From the NCBI RefSeq assembly GCF_000281955.1, contig NZ_AKKF01000008.1, positions 1-64,000 on the forward strand: DNA of 64,000 nucleotides. The letters run 5' to 3'. The notes under the pieces were generated by a model. It was given only the letters and a program-made list of their open reading frames with translations. It searched no databases and was not told where the DNA came from. A program made the translations under genes and the position numbers. Origin of the DNA: Caulobacter sp. AP07. GTDB lineage: Bacteria; Pseudomonadota; Alphaproteobacteria; Caulobacterales; Caulobacteraceae. The first letter of the stretch is position 1; each line of letters opens with the position of its first letter. Of this stretch, positions 25,831 through 34,964 are shown piece after piece.

Positions 25831-28191
25831 TCAGGCGGGAACGGGCCTGTCCTCCGCGCTCAGGGTCTGGCGAGCGGCCTTGGCGGCGGCGACCATGTTG
25901 ACGAGCGCGGCGCGGGTTTCCGGCCACTTGCGGGTCTTGAGGCCGCAGTCGGGATTGACCCAAAGCTGGCCGGCCGACAGCCGGGTCCGGGCGGCGCTCA
26001 GGAGTTGCGTCATCTCCTCGACCGCCGGCACGCGCGGCGAGTGGATGTCGTAGACGCCGGGCCCGATCTCGGCCGGATAGGCGTAGCTGGCGAAGGCGTC
26101 GAGCAGCTCCATCTTCGAGCGCGCGGTCTCGATGGAGATGACGTCGGCGTCCATGGCGCCGATGGCGGCGATGATGTCGTTGAACTCCGAATAGCACATG
26201 TGGGTGTGGATCTGGGTGTGGTCGGCGACGCCGGAGGCCGTCAGCCGGAAGCACTCGACCGCCCAGGACAGGTAGGCCTCCCAGTCGCCGCGCCGCAGCG
26301 GCAGGCCTTCGCGCAGGGCCGCCTCGTCGATCTGGATGACCTTGGCGCCGGCCGCTTCCAGGTCGACGACCTCGTCGCGGATCGCCAGGGCGATCTGCCG
26401 GCAGGCCTGTTCGCGGGAGATGTCGTCACGCACGAACGACCAGTTGAGGATGGTCACCGGCCCCGTCAGCATGCCCTTCATCGGCCGGTTGGTCAGGCTC
26501 TGGGCGTAGCGCCACCATTCCACCGTCATCGGCCGGGGACGCGAGACGTCGCCATAGAGGATCGGCGGGCGCACGCAGCGCGAGCCGTAGGACTGCACCC
26601 AGCCATGCTTGGTGAAGGTGAAGCCCGACAGCTGCTCGCCGAAATACTGCACCATGTCGTTGCGCTCGAACTCGCCGTGCACCAGCACGTCCAGGCCGAC
26701 CTCCTCCTGCCAGGCGACGGCGCGGGCGGTCTCCTCGCGCAGGAACACCGCATAGTCGGCGTCGCTCAACCCGCCCTTGCCGTGGGCCGAGCGAGCCTTG
26801 CGGACCGCTTCGGTCTGGGGGAACGAGCCGATGGTGGTGGTCGGGAAGGCGGGCAGGTTCAGGCGCGGGATCTGCAGGGCCTGCCGGCGGCTGAAACCGG
26901 ACTGGCGACGGGCCATGGCCGGCGTCGTGGCGGCCAGGCGGGCGGCCACCGCCGCGTCGTGGATCTTCGGCGAGGTCCGGCGGGCCTGGGCCGCCGTGGT
27001 GCTGGCCGCCAGGGCCGGGGCGACGCGGGTCCGCCCCTCGTTCAAGGCCGTGGCCAGCACGGCGAGCTCTTCGATCTTCTGGACGGCGAAGGCCAGCCAC
27101 TGGCGGACCTCCGGGTCGAGCGCCGTTTCGATTTCCAGGTCGATCGGGGTGTGCAGCAACGAACAGGACGGGGCCAGGATGACCCGGTCGCCGCCCCGCG
27201 CCGAGACGATGGGGTCCAGGCGGTCGAGCAGCGCTTCGAGGTCGGCGCGCCAGACGTTGCGGCCATCGATCACCCCGAGCGACAGGACCAGGCTGTCGCG
27301 GCAGTGCGCCAGCACGGCGTGGAGCTGTTCCGGGGCGCGGACCAGGTCGACGTGCAAGCCGTCGACCGGCAGGTTGGCTGCGGTCGAAAGGTTGTCGCCA
27401 TAGCCGCCGAAATAGCTGGTCAGCATCAGGCGCAGGCCGGGCGTGGCGTGGCTGAGCGCGCCATAGGCGCGGCGCAGTTCGGCCCGCTCGAAGTCGGTGA
27501 GGTCGAGGGCCAGGCAGGGCTCGTCGATCTGCACCCAGTCGGCGCCGGCCGCCGTCAGGCGCTGCAGGACGTCGATATAGACCGGGACCAGGGCCGAAAG
27601 CAGCGAAAGCGGATCAAACCCCGCGTCCCGGGTCTTGGCCAGCTTGAGGAAGGTCACCGGGCCCAGCAGCACGGGCCGGGTGTGGATGCCCAGGGCCTTG
27701 GCCTCGAGGAACTCGTCGATCGCCTTGGTCGAGGCCAGGACGAAGGCCTGGTCGCGCGACACCTCGGGGGCCAGGTAGTGGTAGTTGGTGTCGAACCACT
27801 TGGTCATCTCCATGGCCGGCAGGCCGGCGCCGTGGTCATGGGAATGGCCGTGGGCGCAGGCTTCCTCGCTCGCGGCCCCCTGGGTTCCGCGAGCCATGGC
27901 GAAATAGGCGGCGGTGTCGATCGGTCCGCCGGTCCAGCCGTAGGTCGACGGGATGGCGCCGACCATGACGCTGGTGTCCAGCACATGGTCGTAGAGCGAG
28001 AAATCATTGCTGGGCACGTGGTTCACGCCCAGCGCCTTCTGGCGTTCCCAGGTCTGGGCGCGAAGCCTGGCGGCGGTCGCGAGCAGGGTGGGGGCGTCCG
28101 TTCTGCCCGCCCAGTGATCCTCGAGCGCGCTTTTTAATTCGCGGCGTGGGCCGATGCGGGGAAAGCCCAGGGTGGCGATGGTGACGGTCAT
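25831..28191 (-). CDS. metE: 5-methyltetrahydropteroyltriglutamate-homocysteine methyltransferase (B12-independent)
   Basis: 786-residue MetE, the usual two-barrel size; it makes methionine from homocysteine and methyl-tetrahydrofolate without B12. The N-terminal half starts [19 protein letters not shown]. The C-terminal half carries the zinc ligands in [11 protein letters not shown] (His and Cys) and [11 protein letters not shown] (Cys). I chose the ATG at 28191, preceded by AGAGG nine bases upstream. A cobalamin riboswitch and a hairpin over that ribosome site lie upstream, so the gene should be off when B12 is present and the B12-dependent enzyme can work. Confidence 0.98.
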   Translation of the reverse strand: MTVTIATLGFPRIGPRRELKSALEDHWAGRTDAPTLLATAARLRAQTWERQKALGVNHVPSNDFSLYDHVLDTSVMVGAIPSTYGWTGGPIDTAAYFAMARGTQGAASEEACAHGHSHDHGAGLPAMEMTKWFDTNYHYLAPEVSRDQAFVLASTKAIDEFLEAKALGIHTRPVLLGPVTFLKLAKTRDAGFDPLSLLSALVPVYIDVLQRLTAAGADWVQIDEPCLALDLTDFERAELRRAYGALSHATPGLRLMLTSYFGGYGDNLSTAANLPVDGLHVDLVRAPEQLHAVLAHCRDSLVLSLGVIDGRNVWRADLEALLDRLDPIVSARGGDRVILAPSCSLLHTPIDLEIETALDPEVRQWLAFAVQKIEELAVLATALNEGRTRVAPALAASTTAAQARRTSPKIHDAAVAARLAATTPAMARRQSGFSRRQALQIPRLNLPAFPTTTIGSFPQTEAVRKARSAHGKGGLSDADYAVFLREETARAVAWQEEVGLDVLVHGEFERNDMVQYFGEQLSGFTFTKHGWVQSYGSRCVRPPILYGDVSRPRPMTVEWWRYAQSLTNRPMKGMLTGPVTILNWSFVRDDISREQACRQIALAIRDEVVDLEAAGAKVIQIDEAALREGLPLRRGDWEAYLSWAVECFRLTASGVADHTQIHTHMCYSEFNDIIAAIGAMDADVISIETARSKMELLDAFASYAYPAEIGPGVYDIHSPRVPAVEEMTQLLSAARTRLSAGQLWVNPDCGLKTRKWPETRAALVNMVAAAKAARQTLSAEDRPVPA

Positions 28192-28199
28192 GTTCAAAA

Positions 28200-28226
28200 G
28201 CCTCTGCCGGTGTTGCGGCGAGAGGC
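28200..28226 (-). promoter_or_regulatory. hairpin over the metE Shine-Dalgarno (expression platform)
   Basis: On the minus strand GCCTCT (28226-28221) pairs exactly with AGAGGC (28205-28200), and an inner GCCG can pair with CGGC. The second arm is the Shine-Dalgarno AGAGG of metE. This is a translation-control expression platform for the riboswitch just upstream; it implies that ligand binding masks the ribosome site. Confidence 0.75.
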
Positions 28227-28323
28227 TGGTCGGGGCGCGCGCGACGGATCGCGCACGGGCCATCGCGGCCCGGTCGCGCCTTGCTAGCGACCAGACCGGG
28301 CACCCCGCCGGAGGACGTTATCT

Positions 28324-28525
28324 GTCGGGGCAGGTCTCCTGGCTCACGGGTCGACGCCCCTGTCCTGGCCTTCCCGACACGCCACCGATCCAGCTCGGCG
28401 TGTCAGTGACACTCATCGGACAGCGGCTCACCGCTCACAGTTGCGGGGGCAGCGCCGGCCTCGGGTTTTCACGCCCTCACCGACTTCCCTCTTAGCTCCG
28501 GAATCGCAAGACCCCGGAGAACCAC
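28324..28525 (-). promoter_or_regulatory. cobalamin riboswitch, metE leader
   Basis: The minus strand shows GGTTCTCCGGGG, AGAGGGAAGTCGGTGAGG, TGAAAACCC, GC-GCTGCCCCCGCAACTGTGAGC, and the 3' closing element GTGAGCCAGGAGACCTGCC, all in the class-I cobalamin riboswitch order. The core matches the btuB leader at 5980-6156. It lies 130 bases upstream of metE on the same strand. Repression of metE by B12 through such an element is well known in other bacteria. Confidence 0.95.
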
Positions 28526-28565
28526 GACGACCCTATCTGGGACCAATCCGCGCGCCGCGTCAATG

Positions 28566-28591
28566 GGGACATAAAGATATCCTTATATCCC
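28566..28591. promoter_or_regulatory. palindromic operator upstream of the metE leader
   Basis: Core ATAAAGATATCCTTAT (28571-28586) is a near-perfect palindrome; with flanking GGGAC and ATCCC it has 13-base arms with two mismatches and no loop. It sits about 40 bases upstream of the riboswitch, just before a TTGACG that could be the -35 of metE (28563-28558). Several methionine regulators (ArsR-type SahR/SamR are examples I recall) use AT-rich palindromes near methionine genes, so a second, transcriptional control on metE is plausible. The protein is not identified. Confidence 0.5.
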
Positions 28592-28602
28592 TTCCGTGGA
28601 GG

Positions 28603-29949
28603 TCACTTCGCGCGCTGGCGGTGCTTGTCCAGGCTCAGTTTGTGGCGTTCCACCTTGTCGTAGAAGGTCTTGCGCGGAATGCGCAGCAGGCCGAGCGCCG
28701 CGCGGACGTCTCCGCCGGCGCTGGTCAGGGCCTCCTCGATGAGGTGCGCCTCGTAGGTCGCGACGCGTTCCGGCAGCGAGCCGAGGTCGGCGGCCTGGGG
28801 CAGGCCGGCCTGGTCGGAGAGCCCCAGGGCGACGCGCTGGGCGTAGTGGTTGAGCTCGCGCACATTGCCCGGCCAGTCGTGGTTGAGCAGTCGCCAGTGG
28901 ACGGCGTCGTCGACGGCCCGCGGCGACCCGCCCAGCCGCTCGGACGCTCGCGCCAGGAAGTGGGCGAACAGCAGCGGGATGTCGTCGCGCCGCTCGCGCA
29001 GCGGCGGAATGCGAATCCGCACGACGTCCAGCCTGTGGAACAGGTCCTCGCGGAACAGTCCGGAGGTGACGGCCGCGCCGAGGTTGGTCTTGGCCGCGGC
29101 GACCACGCGGATGTCCAGGGTGCGGGGGCGGTTGGAGCCCAGGGGCACGATCTCGCGCTCTTCCAGCAGGCGAAGGAACTTGCCCTGGGCGTCGAGGGGC
29201 AGGGTCTCGATCTCGTCGAGGAACAGGGTGCCGCGATCGGCCTGTTCGATGCGTCCGACCCGCTGGCGGACCGCGCCGCTGAAGGCCCCCAGTTCATGGC
29301 CGAACAGCTCGCTCTCCAGCATGCTGGACGGCAGGGCGGCGCAATCCATGGTCACGAACTCGCGGTCGCGCCGGCGTCCCCACAGGTGCAGGGCGCGCGC
29401 CGCCAGCTCCTTGCCGACGCCGGTCTCGCCCTCCAGCAGCACGTCGACATCGGCGTTGGCCAGTTGCCGCAGGGTGGAGCGCAGGCGCTCCATCACGGCC
29501 GTCTGGCCGATCAGGGGCCCGTCGCCCTGGGCGGCGTCGGCGGCGGCGCGCAGGCGGCGGTTCTCCAGCACCAGGCGGCGGGTCTCCAGGGCCCGCCGGA
29601 CGCTGGAGACCAGGCGTTCGGGCGCATAGGGCTTGGCGACGAAGTCGTAGACGCCCTCGTGCAGGGCCTCGACGGCCTCGGCGACGTCGGCATGGCCGGT
29701 GATCAGGATGACCGGCAGGTTCTTGTCCTGGTCACGCAGACGCCGGAACAGCTGGCGCCCATCCATCCTCGGCATGCGGATGTCGCTGACCACCACGCCG
29801 GGAAAGCTGTCGGACAGATCGGCCAGGGCGTCCTCGGCCGAGGCGAAGGCCAGGACGTCGAAGCCGGCCAGCTGCAGGGTCTGGACATTGGCCCCGCGCA
29901 GGGCGTCGTCGTCGTCGATGAAGGCGACCTGATTGACGGAAAGCGGCAT
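28603..29949 (-). CDS. dctD: sigma-54-dependent C4-dicarboxylate response regulator
   Basis: 448-residue NtrC-type activator. Receiver 1-120 with phospho-acceptor D56 in VVVSDIRMPRMDG; AAA+ domain with Walker A GETGVGKE (174-181) and Walker B LFLDEIE; Fis-type DNA-binding C-terminus (GGDVRAALGLLRIPRKTFYDKVERH). The sigma-54 contact loop reads GAFSGA (221-226) where most family members have GAFTGA; Ser is a conservative change. It begins where the DctB stop ends and should activate dctA from the upstream sites near 31801-31848. Confidence 0.95.
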   Translation of the reverse strand: MPLSVNQVAFIDDDDALRGANVQTLQLAGFDVLAFASAEDALADLSDSFPGVVVSDIRMPRMDGRQLFRRLRDQDKNLPVILITGHADVAEAVEALHEGVYDFVAKPYAPERLVSSVRRALETRRLVLENRRLRAAADAAQGDGPLIGQTAVMERLRSTLRQLANADVDVLLEGETGVGKELAARALHLWGRRRDREFVTMDCAALPSSMLESELFGHELGAFSGAVRQRVGRIEQADRGTLFLDEIETLPLDAQGKFLRLLEEREIVPLGSNRPRTLDIRVVAAAKTNLGAAVTSGLFREDLFHRLDVVRIRIPPLRERRDDIPLLFAHFLARASERLGGSPRAVDDAVHWRLLNHDWPGNVRELNHYAQRVALGLSDQAGLPQAADLGSLPERVATYEAHLIEEALTSAGGDVRAALGLLRIPRKTFYDKVERHKLSLDKHRQRAK

Positions 29950-31782
29950 CTAGCGGGCCTTGGGCAAGGTGATGACGAAGCGCGCGCCCGGGCCGGGCTC
30001 GAGCGTCAGTTCGCCGCCGAACTCGGTGACGATGTCGCGGCTGATGACCAGGCCCAGGCCCAGGCCGCGCGGCTTGGTGGTGGCGAAGGGCGTGAACAGG
30101 GTCTTCACCGCCTGAGGCGACAGGCCGGGGCCGTTGTCGGCGACCACGATCCGCACCTGGTTGCGCCGCGAGGAGACCTGGATCGCGATCTCGGGATCGG
30201 CCGCGCCGTCCAGCGCCTCGATGGCGTTCTGCAGTAGGTTGACCAGCACCTGTTCCAGCCGGAAGCGCTCGGCCATGACCTGCAGGTCCTCGTCCGCTTC
30301 CGACCGCACGACGCGGACGCCCTGCTGGCGCATGCGCGGTCCGACCAGCAGCAAGGCGCCCTCGATCGCCTCGTGCGCCGTCACCGGGGCCAGCGGCGCG
30401 CTGGTCTTGCGGGCAAAGGCGCGGAGCTGGTCGGTGATCAGGCCGATCCGGTCGGTCAGGCCGGCGATCAGGCCCAGATTGCTGCGCGCGGTCTCCGGAT
30501 CGGCGCGCTCCAGGAACACCGCAGCGTTGTCGGCATAGGCGCGAATGGCCGCGACCGGCTGGTTGATCTCGTGGGCCACGCCCGCCGCGATCTGGCCCAG
30601 GGTGGCCAGCTTGTTGGACTGCACCAGTTCGTCCTGCATCAGGTGGACGTGCGCCTCGGCCCGGCGCCGTTCCTCCATCTCGATCGTCAGCTTGCGGTTG
30701 GTCTTGCGCAGCTCGGCCGTGCGTTCCCCGACCCGGGCTTCCAGCTCGGCGCGCGCGGCCTCCTGGCGGGCGGCGCGCGCCGTGGCCTGGCCGCGCCACC
30801 GCAACAGGGCCGCTCCCAGGCCGCACGCCGCCAGGCCGATCAGCAGGGCCACGGCCCGGGCCGCGGCCACCGCCGTGCGCAGGGTCGCGCCGGTCGGCGT
30901 CAGGGTGAACACCGTCCAGCCCGCCGCGCCGGGGTCGGCGCTGGCGGCCATGAACCGGGCGGACGGCTGGCCGGGCAGAGCGACCGAGACCAGGGCCGGC
31001 GTTCGGGCGGCCGCCACGGGGGGCTTGAGGTCCAACACCGTGAACGGCGCCTCGCCGAACCGGTGCTCGGCGCGCAGTCGCCGCTGCTCGGCGGCGGGCA
31101 GGGGCGAAAGCGTCGAGAACCGCCAGGGCGCGATCGACGTCACCAGGATCACGCCCTCGGCGTCGGCCGCGAAGGCCGGTTCCGCCGACGACCAGTCGGC
31201 CTCGAGTTGCTCGAACTCGACCTTGACCACGACCACGCCCAGCAAGCCGTCCGGGCCGTCGACCCGGCGCGACATGAACAGGCCGGGGCGACGGCTGACC
31301 GTGCCCAGGGCGAACAGCTCGGCGACGCCGGCCCGCTGGGCGTCGCGGAAATAGGGGCGAAAGCTGTAGTCGGACCCGACGAAGCTGGTGGGCTGTCGCC
31401 AGTTGCTGGCGGCTATGGTCACGCCCCGGGCGTTCAGCACATAGATCACCGCGGCGCGCGTGCCCTCGCTCAGGGTCTCGAGCTTGCGGTTCAGCGCCCC
31501 GATCCCGGCGGGATCGGTCGAGCGCAGGACCGACGCCACGTCGGGGTCCTGGGCCAGGACGAAGGGCAGGGAACGGTGCTTGGCCAGCTCGCTGCGCAGC
31601 ACCGCCGCGTGCAGGGCGGCGGAGGCCCGCGCCTGGCGGGACAGGTCGGCCGTGGCCCGTCGTTCGGCAACGGCGCCGGCGGTCCACACGGCGGCGACCA
31701 GCAGCGCCAGCGAAACGGCGACGAACACCGTCCAGCGCCGGGTGATCGGGTCTCTCAGGGGCGGCGGCGGCGGCGGAGTCAT
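29950..31782 (-). CDS. dctB: C4-dicarboxylate sensor histidine kinase
   Basis: 610-residue sensor kinase. Near the N-terminus comes one membrane helix (RWTVFVAVSLALLVAAVWTAG), then a periplasmic PDC-type sensor (YVLNARGVTIAASNWRQP; SDYSFRPYFRDAQRAGVAELFALG), a second helix (AVAAARAVALLIGLAACGL), a coiled coil and the kinase core: phospho-acceptor His in IAAGVAHEINQPVAAI, and an ATP site GLGLGLVISRDIV. I chose the ATG at 31782 over a GTG 36 bases upstream because the latter overlaps a palindrome (31801-31820). It pairs with DctD. Confidence 0.93.
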   Translation of the reverse strand: MTPPPPPPLRDPITRRWTVFVAVSLALLVAAVWTAGAVAERRATADLSRQARASAALHAAVLRSELAKHRSLPFVLAQDPDVASVLRSTDPAGIGALNRKLETLSEGTRAAVIYVLNARGVTIAASNWRQPTSFVGSDYSFRPYFRDAQRAGVAELFALGTVSRRPGLFMSRRVDGPDGLLGVVVVKVEFEQLEADWSSAEPAFAADAEGVILVTSIAPWRFSTLSPLPAAEQRRLRAEHRFGEAPFTVLDLKPPVAAARTPALVSVALPGQPSARFMAASADPGAAGWTVFTLTPTGATLRTAVAAARAVALLIGLAACGLGAALLRWRGQATARAARQEAARAELEARVGERTAELRKTNRKLTIEMEERRRAEAHVHLMQDELVQSNKLATLGQIAAGVAHEINQPVAAIRAYADNAAVFLERADPETARSNLGLIAGLTDRIGLITDQLRAFARKTSAPLAPVTAHEAIEGALLLVGPRMRQQGVRVVRSEADEDLQVMAERFRLEQVLVNLLQNAIEALDGAADPEIAIQVSSRRNQVRIVVADNGPGLSPQAVKTLFTPFATTKPRGLGLGLVISRDIVTEFGGELTLEPGPGARFVITLPKAR

Positions 31783-31800
31783 GCGGCGATCCGTGAAGAT

Positions 31801-31820
31801 GTGTGCGGATTTTCGCACAC
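31801..31820. promoter_or_regulatory. DctD-type upstream activating site 1
   Basis: GTGTGCG-GATTTT-CGCACAC is a perfect 7-6-7 inverted repeat (the other strand reads GTGTGCGAAAATCCGCACAC). This closely resembles what I recall of rhizobial DctD sites, but I cannot verify the comparison here. It lies between dctB and dctA. Confidence 0.55.
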
Positions 31821-31834
31821 AATGCCTCCGCGTT

Positions 31835-31848
31835 GGCGGAAAATCGCC
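31835..31848. promoter_or_regulatory. DctD-type upstream activating site 2 (weaker)
   Basis: GGCG-GAAAAT-CGCC has the same core spacing as site 1 and its centre is 31 bases (about three helical turns) from it, the arrangement expected for cooperative DctD binding. Confidence 0.4.
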
Positions 31849-31868
31849 GCCCCCTCTACGCGCCTAGG

Positions 31869-31883
31869 TGGATAGGGAGAAGC
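31869..31883 (+). promoter_or_regulatory. possible sigma-54 promoter of dctA
   Basis: TGG at 31869-31871 and GC at 31882-31883 are separated by the obligatory ten bases; the rest fits the TGGCAC-N5-TTGCA consensus only in part (AAGCA in place of TTGCA). It is the best match I find between the UAS sites and dctA and would start transcription near 31895. Confidence 0.3.
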
Positions 31884-32026
31884 AAAAGTCAACAAAATCA
31901 ATACCTAATGGCTTCCGTCTGCTGTGCTTGCGCCGCTTTCGTTCAGCAAGGATCGTCTAACCAAGCGCCTTCGCAAAGGGACGCGGGAACGGAAACGCGG
32001 CCCTCGGGCCAGCCCATGAGGCGACA

Positions 32027-33349
32027 GTGAAGACAATCAGCCCCACCGCGCCCGCGCGGCCGCAACGCTTCTACCAGCACCTCTACTTCCAGGTGCTGAC
32101 CGCCATCGTGCTGGGCGCGACGATCGGGCATTTCTGGCCGCATGTCGGCGAGTCCCTCAAGCCGCTGGGCGACGGCTTCATCAAGCTGGTCAAGATGATC
32201 ATCGCGCCGGTGATCTTCCTCACCGTCGTCACCGGCATCGCCGGCATGCGGGACCTGGACAAGGTCGGCCGCGTCGCCCTCAAGGCCTTCATCTATTTCC
32301 TGGTGTTCTCGACCCTGGCCCTGATCATTGGCCTGGTCGTCGCCAACGTCGTCCATCCGGGCGCCGGCATGAACATCGACCCCGCCAGCCTCGACCCCCA
32401 CGCCGTGGCCTCCTACGCCTCCAAGGCTCACGACCAGACCATCGTCGGCTTCCTGCTGCATATCATTCCGGACACCGTGGTCAGCGCCTTCGCCGAGGGC
32501 GAGATCCTGCAGGTGCTGTTCTTCTCGATCCTGTTCGGCCTGTCCCTGGCCCTGATCGGCGATCGCGGCCAGCCGGTGCTGGACCTGCTGAACTCGGTGG
32601 GCGAGGCGTTCTTCAAGCTGGTGCACGTGCTAATGAAGGCCGCGCCGATCGGGGCCTTCGGGGCCTTCGCCTTCACCATCGGCAAGTACGGCATCGGTTC
32701 GGTCGTCAATCTGGCCGCCTTGGTGGGGACCTTCTACCTGACCTCGCTTCTGTTCGTGGTCGTGATCCTGGGCCTGGTCGCCAAGGCCAACGGCTTCTCG
32801 ATCTTCCGCCTGATCCGCTACCTGAAGGCCGAACTGCTGCTGGTGCTGGGCACCAGCTCCTCGGAAGCGGCGCTGCCCAGCCTGATCGAGAAGCTCGAAC
32901 GGGCCGGCTGCCCCAAGTCCGTCGTCGGGCTGGTCGTGCCCCTGGGCTATTCGTTCAATCTGGACGGCACCAACATCTACATGACCCTGGCGGCGCTGTT
33001 CATCGCCCAGGCCACCGGCGTCCACCTGACGCTGGGCGACCAACTGCTGCTACTGGGCGTGGCCATGCTGAGCTCGAAGGGCGCGGCCGGCGTCACGGGA
33101 GCGGGGTTCATCACCCTGGCGGCAACCCTGTCGGTGGTGCCCTCGGTGCCGGTGGCCGGCATGGCCCTGATCCTCGGCGTCGACCGTTTCATGTCCGAAT
33201 GCCGGGCCTTGACCAACTTCATGGGCAACGCCGTGGCCACCATCGTGGTCTCGCGCTGGGAGCGCGGCCTGGACGCGGACCAATTGGAGGCGGCCCTGGC
33301 CGGTCATGTCGAGCCCTCGCCGGACCCAGGCACGATCGCGGCCGAATAG
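32027..33349 (+). CDS. dctA: C4-dicarboxylate transporter (DctA family)
   Basis: 440-residue inner-membrane symporter for succinate, fumarate and malate driven by cations. Start is GTG with GAGG seven bases upstream. Family marks: [42 protein letters not shown] (the serine-rich re-entrant loop), [26 protein letters not shown] and [26 protein letters not shown]. Divergent from dctBD and presumably activated by DctD and sigma-54. A strong terminator follows at 33368-33392. Confidence 0.97.
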   Translation: MKTISPTAPARPQRFYQHLYFQVLTAIVLGATIGHFWPHVGESLKPLGDGFIKLVKMIIAPVIFLTVVTGIAGMRDLDKVGRVALKAFIYFLVFSTLALIIGLVVANVVHPGAGMNIDPASLDPHAVASYASKAHDQTIVGFLLHIIPDTVVSAFAEGEILQVLFFSILFGLSLALIGDRGQPVLDLLNSVGEAFFKLVHVLMKAAPIGAFGAFAFTIGKYGIGSVVNLAALVGTFYLTSLLFVVVILGLVAKANGFSIFRLIRYLKAELLLVLGTSSSEAALPSLIEKLERAGCPKSVVGLVVPLGYSFNLDGTNIYMTLAALFIAQATGVHLTLGDQLLLLGVAMLSSKGAAGVTGAGFITLAATLSVVPSVPVAGMALILGVDRFMSECRALTNFMGNAVATIVVSRWERGLDADQLEAALAGHVEPSPDPGTIAAE

Positions 33350-33367
33350 GCGCTCCCCCCGGTTGGA

Positions 33368-33392
33368 GGCCGCTTCGGCGGCCTTTCTTTCC
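33368..33392 (+). terminator. intrinsic terminator after dctA
   Basis: GGCCGC-TTCG-GCGGCC, a perfect six-base GC stem with a tetraloop, followed by TTTCTTT. It ends the dctA transcript about 20 bases after the stop codon, so the porin gene downstream needs a promoter of its own or read-through. Confidence 0.85.
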
Positions 33393-33453
33393 CATCCTGA
33401 TCCTGATCCTGACCGTCTTCCGGCGCGCGGCGCCGGAGAGGGGAGACTCCATC

Positions 33454-34893
33454 ATGCGCATCCTTTTCGCCACCACGGCCCTCGTCGCCGCCAGCCTCGC
33501 CGGCGCGGCTCATGCCGAAGATCCCGACCTCGCCGCGCTGAAGGCGCAGATCCAGGCGCTGCAGGCGCGGCTCGACGTGCTCGAACGCCAGGCAGCGCCC
33601 CCGACCGCGCCGCCAACGGCCGCGCCCGCCGCCGCAGGCACGCCCATCGCCACCTTGGCGTCCAAGCCGGCGGTAGAGCCGATCCGCTGGGAGAACTCGC
33701 CGCGCTTCACCGACGGCTCGGGCGCGACCTTCAAGCTGCGTGGGCGGATGTCGCTTGACGCGGTGGACTCCACCACCGAGCGCGACGGCCTGGCCGACTA
33801 CCATGCCCGCCAATTCAAGGCCCGCCAGCTGTTCCTCGGCGTCGAGGGTCAGACCGGCCGCTGGGCCTATCGCTTGGAGGGCGGCGCGGTCAGCGGCGGC
33901 GCCTGGGGCTGGGACGACGCCATCATCGAATACAAGCTCGACAAACAGACCTCGCTGCTGGCCGGCAACCAGAAGGCCGCCTCACTGGAGGGCCTGACCT
34001 CATTCAAGTCGATCACCTTCATGGAGCGCGGCGCCTATGGTGACCTGATCGACGCCGGATACACCCTGGCGCTGGAGGCGGTGCGTACGGGCCCCAACTG
34101 GTCGCTGTGGGCAGCCCTGCAGGGCGACAGCATCAACAAGGCCGACGTGACCGGCGGCTTTGATCCCAACCAGGCGGTCGAGCGCATGGGCGCGACGGTG
34201 CGGGCCACCTGGTCGCCCAAGCTGTCCGAGAGCGACCGCCTGCATCTGGGGGTCTGGGCGCGCCGGCGCGACCGCGGCGGCGAGACCGGCTTCACCTATT
34301 CGACCGCCGCCAACACCGCCTTCCGGCCGCAGACCGCGTCAGGCGCGACCCTGTTGAGCACCGGCGCGGTCGGCGACAGCGACACCACCCTGGCCCTGGA
34401 AGGCGCCTGGATGCACCGCGCCCTGTCGCTGCAGGCCGAAGCCGCCCAGATCCGGGTCGACCGTATCGCCACCAGCCTGAGCCCGACCCTGGGCGGCGAC
34501 AATTTCGACATCGTCACCGCTTACGCCGCCGCCAGCTGGTTCCCGACCGGCGAGACGCGCCCCTACAATCCCAACGGTTCGTTCGGCCGGATCAAGGTAG
34601 CCCATCCGCTCGACAAGGGCGGCTTGGGCGCGCTGGAGCTGGCGGCCCGCTACGACTACGCCGACCTCAGCGACATGGCTGCCAATACGGCGGTGGCTCC
34701 ATCGCTGCAGACCGGCCTGGCCACGGCGGGAATCTACCGCGCCGTCACGGTCGGGGCCAATTGGTACCCCTACAGTTACGTCCGGCTGACCGGAAACCTG
34801 ACTCGGGCGAAGATCGACAATCGCAGCATCGGGGGCGCCGAACTGGACGCCGACGTCACCGTGGCCCAGGCCCGCTTGCAGGTGGAGTTCTAA
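33454..34893 (+). CDS. OprP/OprO-type outer-membrane porin
   Basis: 479 residues from an ATG preceded by GGGAG. Signal peptide ends at AHAE, followed by a short coiled coil (LAALKAQIQALQARLDVLERQ) that trimerises these porins, a Pro/Ala linker, and a beta-barrel from RWENSPRFTDGSGATFKLRGRMSLD to the terminal Phe in ARLQVEF. The loop SFKSITFMERG is typical of the phosphate-selective porin family. Being next to dctA, it may admit dicarboxylates or another anion; specificity is not deducible. Confidence 0.9.
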   Translation: MRILFATTALVAASLAGAAHAEDPDLAALKAQIQALQARLDVLERQAAPPTAPPTAAPAAAGTPIATLASKPAVEPIRWENSPRFTDGSGATFKLRGRMSLDAVDSTTERDGLADYHARQFKARQLFLGVEGQTGRWAYRLEGGAVSGGAWGWDDAIIEYKLDKQTSLLAGNQKAASLEGLTSFKSITFMERGAYGDLIDAGYTLALEAVRTGPNWSLWAALQGDSINKADVTGGFDPNQAVERMGATVRATWSPKLSESDRLHLGVWARRRDRGGETGFTYSTAANTAFRPQTASGATLLSTGAVGDSDTTLALEGAWMHRALSLQAEAAQIRVDRIATSLSPTLGGDNFDIVTAYAAASWFPTGETRPYNPNGSFGRIKVAHPLDKGGLGALELAARYDYADLSDMAANTAVAPSLQTGLATAGIYRAVTVGANWYPYSYVRLTGNLTRAKIDNRSIGGAELDADVTVAQARLQVEF

Positions 34894-34964
34894 GAAACGG
34901 GGCATTAGAGCTTGTGTTTGATGGCTGGCGTCGGACACACGCGCCCCTTCGCACGTCGTCCTTC

